This document shows, in pieces, positions 1 through 5,739 of a stretch of DNA of 7,996 nucleotides; within the stretch, counting starts at the first letter, position 1, and each line of letters begins with the position of its first letter. The DNA is taken from the NCBI GenBank assembly GCA_043101835.1, contig JBICHM010000213.1, forward strand, positions 1 through 7,996. Direction: 5' to 3'. The translations under genes and the position numbers were made by a program. Below the pieces are notes generated by a model. That model was not told the origin of the DNA. It worked only from the letters and a program-made list of their open reading frames with translations, and ran no database searches. This stretch comes from JBICHM01 sp043101835. GTDB taxonomy: Bacteria > Planctomycetota > Phycisphaerae > Phycisphaerales > UBA1924.

Positions 1-801
1 CGCGTCGTCCAGCCACTCGAGGCCGCTGTCGACGACGCGTAGCACGCCGGCGTCGCCGTGCATCGTCACGCCCCGGAACCACCGCCCCGAGCGATCGCTC
101 AGTGTCAGCGTCGCCGATGCGCCCGTCGCGAATCGCAGGTGCGCCGTCAGCTCGCCGGTGAGCGTCGCGAGCGACTCCCCCGGCGCGAGCGTCAGCCCCG
201 CGCTCGAGCGCGGGCCGTGCACGCAGGCGTCGACCGTCTCTGGCTCGCCCAGCACGGCGAGCGCCCAGTCCATCGCGTCGATCAGCCTCGCCGCAAGGCT
301 GCCCTGCCCAGGACGAGAGAGCGCCGTCAACGCGACGACGCGCACCTGCCCGAAGGTCTCGAGCGCATCGAGCGCCGCGACCCCGCCGGTGGACCGTCGC
401 AGGAGGGGGCCGATGTGCACCACGCCGTCGAGGTCCGACGACGACAGCGCCGCCGCGTCGCGCACGCTCGCCGGCGTCGGCTCCACACTCAGCACGCGCG
501 CCTCCCGCTCGCGCAGCTGGCGCAGCAGCCCCGCCTCGTGCAGCCCGGAATCGGGATCGCTCGGCGCGGGCGCAAGCAGCAGCGCGCAGCGCGAACCGGC
601 GCGCACCAGCGATCGGAATGTCTCCGCCGTCTCGCACCCAAGCGCCTCGGCCAGCGCGTGTGGGCCGGCGCGACCGGGCGACGCCGCGCACGACGCCGCC
701 AGCCCGGCGCGACGCAGACACGCCGCAGCAAGCTCCGCCTGGTCAGGCGACGCCCACACGGCGCAGGCGGTGGAGTCAGACTGTCGTGGCTCGTCGGTCA
801 T
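1..801 (-). CDS. Degenerate Gfo/Idh/MocA-like protein, C-terminus cut by window edge
   Basis: An uninterrupted reading frame of 267 codons runs from ATG at 801 down to base 1 without a stop, so the gene continues to the left. The C-terminal part resembles the Gfo/Idh/MocA C-terminal domain: MDWALAVLGEPETVDACV (about 177-194), then LRFATGASATLTLS (222-235) and a GDAGVLRVVDSGLEWLD end (249-265). The N-terminal part follows the outline of the family's Rossmann domain (ALAEALG near 49-55, LLLAPAP near 74-80), but the glycine-rich GxGxxG nucleotide loop is absent. Where the catalytic EKP motif is expected the protein reads V106-E107-P108, so the lysine is lost, and no histidine sits in the helix before the LGEP motif. 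It is therefore probably a non-catalytic relative; that is inference. No Shine-Dalgarno site is visible upstream. The gene is surely real because of the long clean frame; the family assignment is moderate. Confidence 0.7.
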   Translation of the reverse strand, partial: MTDEPRQSDSTACAVWASPDQAELAAACLRRAGLAASCAASPGRAGPHALAEALGCETAETFRSLVRAGSRCALLLAPAPSDPDSGLHEAGLLRQLREREARVLSVEPTPASVRDAAALSSSDLDGVVHIGPLLRRSTGGVAALDALETFGQVRVVALTALSRPGQGSLAARLIDAMDWALAVLGEPETVDACVHGPRSSAGLTLAPGESLATLTGELTAHLRFATGASATLTLSDRSGRWFRGVTMHGDAGVLRVVDSGLEWLDDA

Positions 802-830
802 GGAGGCGAACGCAGCGGTTTCGGCGCGCG

Positions 831-837
831 TATCCTA
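831..837. promoter_or_regulatory. Candidate shared -10 region for rnpB and the divergent gene
   Basis: TATCCTA lies in the 40-bp gap between the divergent gene (ATG at 801) and rnpB. On the plus strand TATCCT (831-836) sits about 7 nt before the predicted RNase P RNA 5' end, the right place for a -10 box. Read on the minus strand it is TAGGAT (837-832), also -10-like, which would start a transcript with a leader of roughly 25 nt for the divergent gene. No convincing -35 hexamer is seen on the plus side (GAACGC at the standard spacing). Assignment is by position and partial consensus only. Confidence 0.35.
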
Positions 838-841
838 CAGG

Positions 842-1238
842 CACGTGTGGGCGGACGGCCGCCGGCGGGCTCGCCCCGTCCGGAGGAAAGTCCGAGCACG
901 ACAGGGCACGGCGGTGGCTAACTCCCACCCGTCTCGGGCTGCGAGGCGAGGGAAAGTGCCACAGAGAACACACCGCCGATGGCCCGCTTCGGCGGGCACA
1001 GGCAAGGGTGAAAAGGTGCGGTAAGAGCGCACCGCCCGGCTGGTGACAGCCGGGGCACGGCAAACCCCGCCGCGTGCAAGGTCAAGCAGCCCCTTCGCCT
1101 TCGGGCGAGCGCCCGGCCCGGGCGCCTGGGGGCGGGTGGACCGCGCAGATCGCGTCGGCAACGGCGCGACCAGAGAAATGGCCGTCCCCGCCGGCTCCGG
1201 CCGGCGGGCACAGAACTCGGCTTACAGCCCACACGCAG
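842..1238 (+). ncRNA. rnpB: RNase P RNA, bacterial type A
   Basis: This is the catalytic RNA of RNase P, which removes 5' leaders from precursor tRNAs together with the RnpA protein. The conserved cores are all present: GGAGGAAAGTCCG (882-894, 5' strand of P4), a long block resembling E. coli rnpB from the ACAGAGAACA segment (961-970) through GGTGCGGTAAGAGCGCACCG (1014-1033), GGCACGGCAAACCCC (1054-1068), AGAGAAATGG (1172-1181) and CAGAACTCGGCTTACAG (1211-1227, 3' strand of P4). The ends are set by helix P1: CGTGTGGGC (844-852) pairs perfectly with GCCCACACG (1227-1235). P2 is GGACGG (853-858) with CCGTCC (876-881). P9 (982-997) and a hairpin at 1096-1107 are closed by UUCG tetraloops, and the P18-position stem (1187-1208) by UCCG. 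An intrinsic terminator follows within 10 nt. Open reading frames overlapping this region are spurious. Confidence 0.97.
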
Positions 1239-1243
1239 CCGAC

Positions 1244-1279
1244 GCGGGCCCGGACACCCTCCGGGCCCGCGGCCTTTTT
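1244..1279 (+). terminator. Intrinsic terminator of rnpB
   Basis: A perfect 11-bp stem, GCGGGCCCGGA (1244-1254) with TCCGGGCCCGC (1260-1270), has the 5-nt loop CACCC. It is followed by GGCC and a run of five T (1275-1279). It starts 6 nt after the last rnpB base assigned here, so it should end the RNase P RNA precursor transcript. Confidence 0.9.
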
Positions 1280-1287
1280 GTGCTTCC

Positions 1288-1365
1288 AACCTCTCCCCCT
1301 GGGGGAGAGGTCGACGAGCGAAGCGAGTCGGGTGAGGGGTCTTGCTCCACGCGAGCGCAGTGAGC
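1288..1365. repeat. REP-like palindromic intergenic repeat
   Basis: The gap between the rnpB terminator and the Lol permease holds an odd palindrome: CCTCTCCCCC (1290-1299), a central T, then GGGGGAGAGG (1301-1310). Next come CGAGCGAAGCGAG (1315-1327), GGGTGAGGGG (1330-1339) and a second related unit, CGAGCGCAGTGAG (1352-1364), which matches the first at 11 of 13 positions. The arrangement of a C-run/G-run palindrome, a GAGCGAAGCGAG core and a GTGAGGGG tail resembles a dispersed intergenic repeat I recall from many GC-rich bacterial genomes. Only one copy lies in this window, so its repetitive nature is inferred. Confidence 0.6.
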
Positions 1366-1405
1366 CGCCGCAGTTCTTCTCCCGGTCAGCCTCCCCCCTC
1401 GCCGA

Positions 1406-1411
1406 TACGAT
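1406..1411 (+). promoter_or_regulatory. Possible -10 box for a leaderless Lol permease transcript
   Basis: TACGAT lies 7 nt before the GTG start at 1419, where transcription from this -10 would begin at or next to the start codon. No Shine-Dalgarno sequence precedes the GTG, which fits leaderless translation. There is no clear -35 hexamer, so the assignment is tentative. Confidence 0.3.
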
Positions 1412-1418
1412 CCGACCC

Positions 1419-2915
1419 GTGTACCAGGCCCTCCTGACCAGACGCTACCTGACCAGCAAGGTCATGCCCCTGCTGGCCGTGCTCGCCGTGCTCCTCTGCA
1501 CCGCGATGGTTCTCATCGTCTGGTCGGTCATGAGCGGCTTCCTCGCCATGCTCCTCGCCTCCGGACGCATGCTCATCGGCGATGTGATCATTTCCTGGCC
1601 CGTCCGCGGCATCCCGTACTACGCCGAGCTCATCGACCGCCTTGAAGACGATCCGCTCGTCGCAGCCGCGACCGGCACCGTCGAAGGCCCCGGCCTCCTC
1701 AAACTCCCCGACGGCAGCATCGAGATGGTTTCCGTCGTCGGCATCGACGGCCCCGACTACAACCGCGTCACCGGCTTCTACGACTCGCTCTGGTGGAGGC
1801 CGATCGATGAGCCGCTCCCGCGCGACGCCAATCGTGAAGATCCGCGCCTGTTCGAGGAAAACCGCGCAGCGCTCGACCGCGCAGTCGACGCCGCGCAGAC
1901 GCTCACCGAGCGCGACCCCGAAACCACGCTGCCGCTTCCCGCCGCCGTGCTCGGCGTCGAGACCACCGGCTACACCCGGCGCGACCCCGGCGGCTGGTTC
2001 ACGCCCCAGTTCCGGTTCATGCCCGAAGAGGAAGTGACGCTCATCGTGCTCCCCCTGACCGGGCAGGGGGCCGTCGTCGGCGTCGAGGCCCGCACCTTTC
2101 CCGTCGCCAACGAGTTCCACAGCGGGCTCTACGACGTCGACGCCAACCAGGTCTTCATCCGTCTCGACGCGCTCCAGGAGATGCTCCGCCTCAACGGCGC
2201 CGAGCGCATCGAGGAGGACTTCGACTTCAACGACTTCGGTGAAGACGGCTTCGCCGAACCGACCGTCGTCGGACGCGTGCCTGCGCGCGTCACGAGCATC
2301 CTCGTGCGCGCCGCCGACGGCGTGACCGCGGCGACACTCCGCGAGCGCGTCGCGGAGATCTACGCCGACTTCGCGCGCGACACCGAGGAGGCGCCCGACG
2401 CCGGGCTCGTCCCCGTCATCACCTGGGAGCAGCGCCAGGGCGTCGCCACCCTCGTTGCCGCGGTGAAGAAGGAAACGGCCCTCGTGCTCGTCCTCTTCGC
2501 CTTCATCTCGCTGACCGCCGTCTTCCTCGTCTTCGCGATCTTCTGGGCGATGGTCAGCGAGAAGGTGCGCGACATCGGCATCCTTCGCGCCATGGGCGCC
2601 AGCCGCGCCGGCGTCGCGTGGATCTTTATCCGCTACGGCCTCGCGATCGGCGTCACCGGCTCGATCCTCGGCGGCGTCGCGGCCCACCTCATCGTCTGGA
2701 ACATCAACCCGATCCACGACTGGCTCGGACGCGCGCTCGGGCTCTACGTCTGGGACCCCAGCGTCTATTACTTCACCGTCATCCCCAGCCAGGTCGAGCC
2801 GGCCAAGGCCGCGATGGTTATTACAGGCGGCGTCATCTTCAGTGTGCTCGGGTCGATCGTCCCCGCGCTCAAAGCCGCCAACATGGACCCCGTCCGCGCG
2901 CTGCGCTGGGAGTGA
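1419..2915 (+). CDS. LolC/LolE-type lipoprotein-releasing ABC permease
   Basis: This is a 498-residue inner-membrane permease of the FtsX/LolCE family. It should extract lipoproteins from the inner membrane with the ATPase encoded next. One N-terminal membrane segment (about 16-36) is followed by a large periplasmic domain (about 45-345). Three C-terminal segments follow (about 353-378, 402-425, 465-486), the usual MacB/LolCE topology. Family marks are the EKVRDIGILRAMGAS coupling segment (381-395), the YYFTVIPSQVEP stretch (450-461) and the ending MDPVRALRWE (489-498). The protein is about 90 residues longer than typical LolC/LolE (about 400); the extra length lies in the periplasmic domain and includes acidic stretches near 265-279. 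The GTG at 1419 is chosen because it starts just before the first membrane segment; earlier in-frame starts would run through rnpB, the terminator and the repeat. A single permease gene implies a homodimer, unlike the LolC-LolE heterodimer of enterobacteria. Confidence 0.9.
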   Translation: MYQALLTRRYLTSKVMPLLAVLAVLLCTAMVLIVWSVMSGFLAMLLASGRMLIGDVIISWPVRGIPYYAELIDRLEDDPLVAAATGTVEGPGLLKLPDGSIEMVSVVGIDGPDYNRVTGFYDSLWWRPIDEPLPRDANREDPRLFEENRAALDRAVDAAQTLTERDPETTLPLPAAVLGVETTGYTRRDPGGWFTPQFRFMPEEEVTLIVLPLTGQGAVVGVEARTFPVANEFHSGLYDVDANQVFIRLDALQEMLRLNGAERIEEDFDFNDFGEDGFAEPTVVGRVPARVTSILVRAADGVTAATLRERVAEIYADFARDTEEAPDAGLVPVITWEQRQGVATLVAAVKKETALVLVLFAFISLTAVFLVFAIFWAMVSEKVRDIGILRAMGASRAGVAWIFIRYGLAIGVTGSILGGVAAHLIVWNINPIHDWLGRALGLYVWDPSVYYFTVIPSQVEPAKAAMVITGGVIFSVLGSIVPALKAANMDPVRALRWE

Positions 2916-2920
2916 ACCCC

Positions 2921-3619
2921 GTGTCGCTGATCGCCTGCGACAACCTCTCCAAGACCTACCGCCTCGGGCGCGTCGATGTGCCCGTGCTCCGCGGCGTCAG
3001 CCTCGCCGTCAACGAAGGCGAGTGGGTCGCCATCGTCGGCGCCTCCGGCTCCGGCAAGAGCACGCTCCTGCACCTGATGGGCGGCCTCGATCGGCCCGAC
3101 GCCGGCAGTGGGGGCGTGCAGTTCAAAGGCGAGGCGCTCGGCGCCATGAACCGACGCGCACTCGACCGCTTCCGCTGCGTGCATGTTGGATTTGTCTTCC
3201 AGTTCTACCACCTGCTCCCCGAACTCACGGTGCTCGAGAATGCGCTCGCGCCCGCGATGATCCGCCACCGGCGCCTCGGCTTCCTCCGCCATCGCGACGC
3301 GCTGCGCGAGCAGGCCACCGCGCTGCTCGGCGCCTTCGGACTCGCGCACCGGCTGAAGCACCGACCCGCCGAACTCTCCGGCGGCGAGCGCCAGCGCGTC
3401 GCCATCGCGCGCGCCATGCTCAACGAGCCCGACGTCCTGCTCGCCGATGAGCCCACCGGCAACCTCGACCGAGCAACCGGCGCCCAGATCCTCGACGCCA
3501 TCACCGGCGTCCGGAAGCAGCGCAACCAGACCATCGTGATGGTCACCCACGACGCCGAGACCGCCGCGCGCGCCGACCGACGTCTCTCGATCGTCGACGG
3601 TCGCATCGTCGAGGGATAA
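2921..3619 (+). CDS. lolD: LolD-type lipoprotein-release ABC ATPase
   Basis: This 232-residue ATPase would power the permease encoded 5 bp upstream. All ABC motifs are intact: Walker A GASGSGKST (40-48), Q-loop Gln94 in FVFQFYHLLPELTVLEN, signature LSGGERQRVAIARA (152-165), Walker B VLLADEPTGNLD (172-183) and H-loop His210 in VTHD. The FYHLLPELTVLEN segment and the length match the LolD/MacB subfamily closely. GTG at 2921 is preferred because GGGAG (2908-2912) lies 8 nt upstream of it. An alternative GTG at 2912 would add three residues and overlap the permease stop as GTGA. Either start implies one two-gene transcription unit with coupled translation. LolD is favoured over the related FtsE or MacB because of the partner permease. 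Confidence 0.93.
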   Translation: MSLIACDNLSKTYRLGRVDVPVLRGVSLAVNEGEWVAIVGASGSGKSTLLHLMGGLDRPDAGSGGVQFKGEALGAMNRRALDRFRCVHVGFVFQFYHLLPELTVLENALAPAMIRHRRLGFLRHRDALREQATALLGAFGLAHRLKHRPAELSGGERQRVAIARAMLNEPDVLLADEPTGNLDRATGAQILDAITGVRKQRNQTIVMVTHDAETAARADRRLSIVDGRIVEG

Positions 3620-3646
3620 CGCCTGCGGACCTCGCAATCCCATGCG

Positions 3647-3661
3647 GGCCGGCGCCCGGCC
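3647..3661 (+). other. GC-rich hairpin downstream of lolD
   Basis: GGCCGG (3647-3652) and CCGGCC (3656-3661) form a 6-bp stem with loop CGC, 27 bp after the lolD stop. No T-run follows, so it is not a classical intrinsic terminator. It may stabilise the mRNA 3' end or may simply reflect base composition. Confidence 0.3.
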
Positions 3662-3691
3662 GGACCGATAGGGGAACTGAGGCGGGACCGC

Positions 3692-3697
3692 TATACT
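3692..3697 (+). promoter_or_regulatory. Candidate -10 box of the cdaA-cdaR operon
   Basis: TATACT is a close match to the TATAAT consensus and stands out in GC-rich sequence. Transcription would begin near 3703, giving a leader of about 40 nt before the chosen cdaA start at 3744. No convincing -35 hexamer lies 17 bp upstream. A GGAACT at 3673-3678 recalls an ECF-sigma -35, but its spacing is too short. The box places the earlier in-frame GTG at 3699 outside the transcript. Confidence 0.45.
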
Positions 3698-3700
3698 CGT

Positions 3701-3720
3701 GCGCAGCCGCGGCGCTGCGT
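3701..3720 (+). other. Stem-loop in the cdaA leader
   Basis: CGCAGC (3702-3707) pairs with GCTGCG (3714-3719) around a 6-nt loop, and G3701-T3720 can add a wobble pair. It lies right at the predicted transcript 5' end and 9 nt before the ribosome-binding GGAGA (3729-3733). A role in mRNA stability is possible. It is too small to be a known c-di-AMP riboswitch. Confidence 0.35.
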
Positions 3721-3743
3721 TCCTATCCGGAGACCTTCGCACC

Positions 3744-4652
3744 GTGTCGGCGCTCGAATCGCTCCAGTATCTGCTCAGCCGACTCCTGGCCTATCCGGTC
3801 TGGGAGATGGCTGTCGAACTGGTGGTCATCTGGGCGCTCGCCATGCTCACCTGGCGCTTCGTCCAGGGCACACGCGCCGCCGGCGCCGTGAAGGGCATCC
3901 TCTTCGTCCTGCTCGGCTTCCTCCTGCTGCGCCTCGTTGCGCCCAGCGGCTCCTTCGAACGCCTCGCCTACCTCGGTGATCGCTTCCTCGGCTTCGCCGC
4001 CATCGCGCTGGTGATCATCTTCCAGCCCGAGCTTCGGCGCGCCATGGTCCGCATTGGTGAGGCGCCCCTCTTCCGCGCCGGCCCCGCCGATGTCACACCC
4101 GTCATCGATGCGATCGTCGGCGCGGTCGGATTCCTCAGCAAGAACCAGTTCGGCGCGCTTGTCGCCATTGAGGGACGCGTCGGCCTCCGTGAAGTCGTCG
4201 AGGGCGGCAAGATCCTCAACGCCGACGTCTCCGCGGAACTCCTGCAGTCGATCTTCTGGCCCAACAACCCGCTGCACGACATGGGCGTTGTGGTGCGAGG
4301 CTCGCGCATCGTCGCCGCCGGCGTGCAGTTCCCACTCGCCGACCCGCAGGAGATGCCCGACCGGCGTCTCGGCACGCGCCACCGCGCCGCCATCGGCCTC
4401 AGCCGCGTCACCGACACCATCGTCATCGTCGTCAGCGAAGAGACCGGCGCCATCAGTCTCGCCGAGCGAGGTCGCCTCGAGCGCTGGCTCACGCCCGAGA
4501 CCCTGCGCGAGGAACTCATCAAGCGGATGGGTCAGGCCCACCGCACCGATGCGCCCCCCGAAGAGGACGACGAGGACGACACCGAGGCCCAGCCCCTCGA
4601 CCCCGGCGATGATGACGCCGCCAAGCGCCCCGGCGCCGAGGAGGCCGCCTGA
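3744..4652 (+). CDS. cdaA: Membrane diadenylate cyclase CdaA
   Basis: CdaA makes the second messenger c-di-AMP from two ATP at the inner membrane. The 302-residue protein has three N-terminal membrane segments (about 20-40, 50-66, 80-93), the family signature FQPELRRAM (93-101) and a cytoplasmic DAC domain (about 115-250). DAC landmarks are FGALVAIEG (136-144), LNADVSAELLQSIFWPNNPLHD (158-179), RHR at 212-214 in LGTRHRAAIGLS, and IVVSEETGAISLA (228-240). The usual catalytic DGA triplet is replaced by D179-M180-G181; the metal-binding Asp is kept. The last 35 residues or so (268-302) form an acidic, low-complexity tail. GTG at 3744 is chosen because GGAGA (3729-3733) lies 10 nt upstream and the family N-terminus then fits; a GTG at 3699 would add 15 unlikely residues before the candidate promoter start. 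It overlaps cdaR by one base and so forms the common cdaA-cdaR operon. Confidence 0.93.
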   Translation: MSALESLQYLLSRLLAYPVWEMAVELVVIWALAMLTWRFVQGTRAAGAVKGILFVLLGFLLLRLVAPSGSFERLAYLGDRFLGFAAIALVIIFQPELRRAMVRIGEAPLFRAGPADVTPVIDAIVGAVGFLSKNQFGALVAIEGRVGLREVVEGGKILNADVSAELLQSIFWPNNPLHDMGVVVRGSRIVAAGVQFPLADPQEMPDRRLGTRHRAAIGLSRVTDTIVIVVSEETGAISLAERGRLERWLTPETLREELIKRMGQAHRTDAPPEEDDEDDTEAQPLDPGDDDAAKRPGAEEAA

Positions 4653-5731
4653 TGTTCCTCCGAAGCCCGAAGAGAACCGAGCCGCGCCCGCTGCTTACCG
4701 CGGACACCGTCAAGACGGGGCTCCTCATCGGCCTCGTCACCATCGTCATCTGGCTCTTCGCCGAGGCCAAGAGCATCACCGAACTCGCCGTCGAGACCGA
4801 GGTCCGTCTCGTCGCCGGCGACGACCGAACCATCCGTTTCACCGGCGCGAACTGGACCGGCGCCGCGACCGTCCGGCTCGACGGCCCGCGCAGCGCCATC
4901 GATCTGGTCAGCGATGAACTCTCGCGCGGCGTGTCGCTCGCCCTCGGCGGCCCCGGCGTGCCTCGCGCGCAGGGCGACCACGTGATCGACCTCGCCGAGG
5001 CGCTCTCGAACAACCCGCCCCTGAAGGGCACCGGCGTCAGCGTCGTCGGCATCGAGCCCGCCACCGTCAGTGTGCACATCGACCAGATCACGCGCCTCGA
5101 AGGCGTGCCGATCCGCCTCGAGATCCCCGGCGTCGAACTCGAGCGCGAAGCAGAAGTCGCGCCCCAGTCCGTCTCGATCGCGCTGCCCAGCGAGGTCGCC
5201 GCCCAGCTCGGTGAACGACCGACCGTCATCGCGACGCCGTCGCCCGAGGACCTGCGCCTCGCCGAGGAAGGCGTGCGATACACCTTCCGGGCGCCCCTCT
5301 CCCTGCCAGCCAGCGTGCCCGACCGCGCCAGCGCGACGATCTCGCCGCCTACGGTGCAGGTCTCCATCGTGGTGCGCAGGCGCGTCGAGTCCTACACCGT
5401 GCCCTTCGCCCCCGTCTGGCTGCTCCTGCCGCCCAACGAGTCCGAGCGATGGCGCGTCACGATTCCGCCGGAGGATCAGGGCATCGAGGATGTGGTCGTC
5501 ACCGGCCCGAGCGATGTCATCGAACGCATCCGCACGCAGCAGATGACCGTCGTCGGCGTCGTGGAGCTCACCGATGTCGAACTCGAACGACGCATCGAGT
5601 CAAAGGCGGTCGCCTTCCCGCTGCTGCCGGATTCAGTGACCATCGACGCCGCCGGGCGCCCCATTCGCCTCGTCATCGAGCAGCGTGATGCGCCGGGCGA
5701 GACGCCCATCACCAGCCCGCCGAGCGAATAG
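4652..5731 (+). CDS. cdaR: YbbR-repeat protein, CdaA regulator CdaR
   Basis: This 359-residue protein is the usual partner of CdaA; in Firmicutes CdaR binds CdaA through its extracytoplasmic part and modulates c-di-AMP output. One N-terminal membrane segment (about 22-38, GLLIGLVTIVIWLFAEA) is followed by about three YbbR-type beta-rich repeats (roughly 44-145, 148-245, 248-346). Repeat ends show the typical pattern of a hydrophobic strand, a Pro and alternating Val (GIEPATVSVHI; ISPPTVQVSIVV). Individual repeats are too divergent for exact borders. The start overlaps the cdaA stop as TGATG, with a strong GAGGAGG ribosome site at 4638-4644, so translation is coupled. No glmM follows, unlike the cdaA-cdaR-glmM operon of Firmicutes; the next gene is convergent after 8 bp. 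Confidence 0.87.
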   Translation: MFLRSPKRTEPRPLLTADTVKTGLLIGLVTIVIWLFAEAKSITELAVETEVRLVAGDDRTIRFTGANWTGAATVRLDGPRSAIDLVSDELSRGVSLALGGPGVPRAQGDHVIDLAEALSNNPPLKGTGVSVVGIEPATVSVHIDQITRLEGVPIRLEIPGVELEREAEVAPQSVSIALPSEVAAQLGERPTVIATPSPEDLRLAEEGVRYTFRAPLSLPASVPDRASATISPPTVQVSIVVRRRVESYTVPFAPVWLLLPPNESERWRVTIPPEDQGIEDVVVTGPSDVIERIRTQQMTVVGVVELTDVELERRIESKAVAFPLLPDSVTIDAAGRPIRLVIEQRDAPGETPITSPPSE

Positions 5732-5739
5732 CGCGTCGA

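Noticed and set aside
58..1046. Several long plus-strand reading frames over the left end
   Set aside because: They are Arg/Ala/Ser-rich shadows of the minus-strand oxidoreductase-like gene and of rnpB, with no recognisable domain.
1074..1418. A long N-terminal extension of the Lol permease frame
   Set aside because: It would be read through the 3' half of rnpB, its terminator and a palindromic repeat, and its residues are low-complexity; the family N-terminus begins at the GTG at 1419.
1386..2717. A 443-codon minus-strand frame opposite the Lol permease
   Set aside because: Its Asp/Glu/Gly/Arg-rich sequence is the antisense of a GC-rich gene with clear family motifs; no domain was seen.
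3673..3697. An ECF-sigma promoter (GGAACT) for cdaA
   Set aside because: The spacing to the downstream element is several bases too short and the -10 looks housekeeping-like.
3699..3743. An earlier GTG start for cdaA
   Set aside because: It falls at or before the transcript start predicted from TATACT and lacks a ribosome site, whereas the GTG at 3744 has GGAGA 10 nt upstream.
3698..3743. A c-di-AMP riboswitch in the cdaA leader
   Set aside because: The leader is only about 40 nt with one small hairpin, far too short for the ydaO-type fold.
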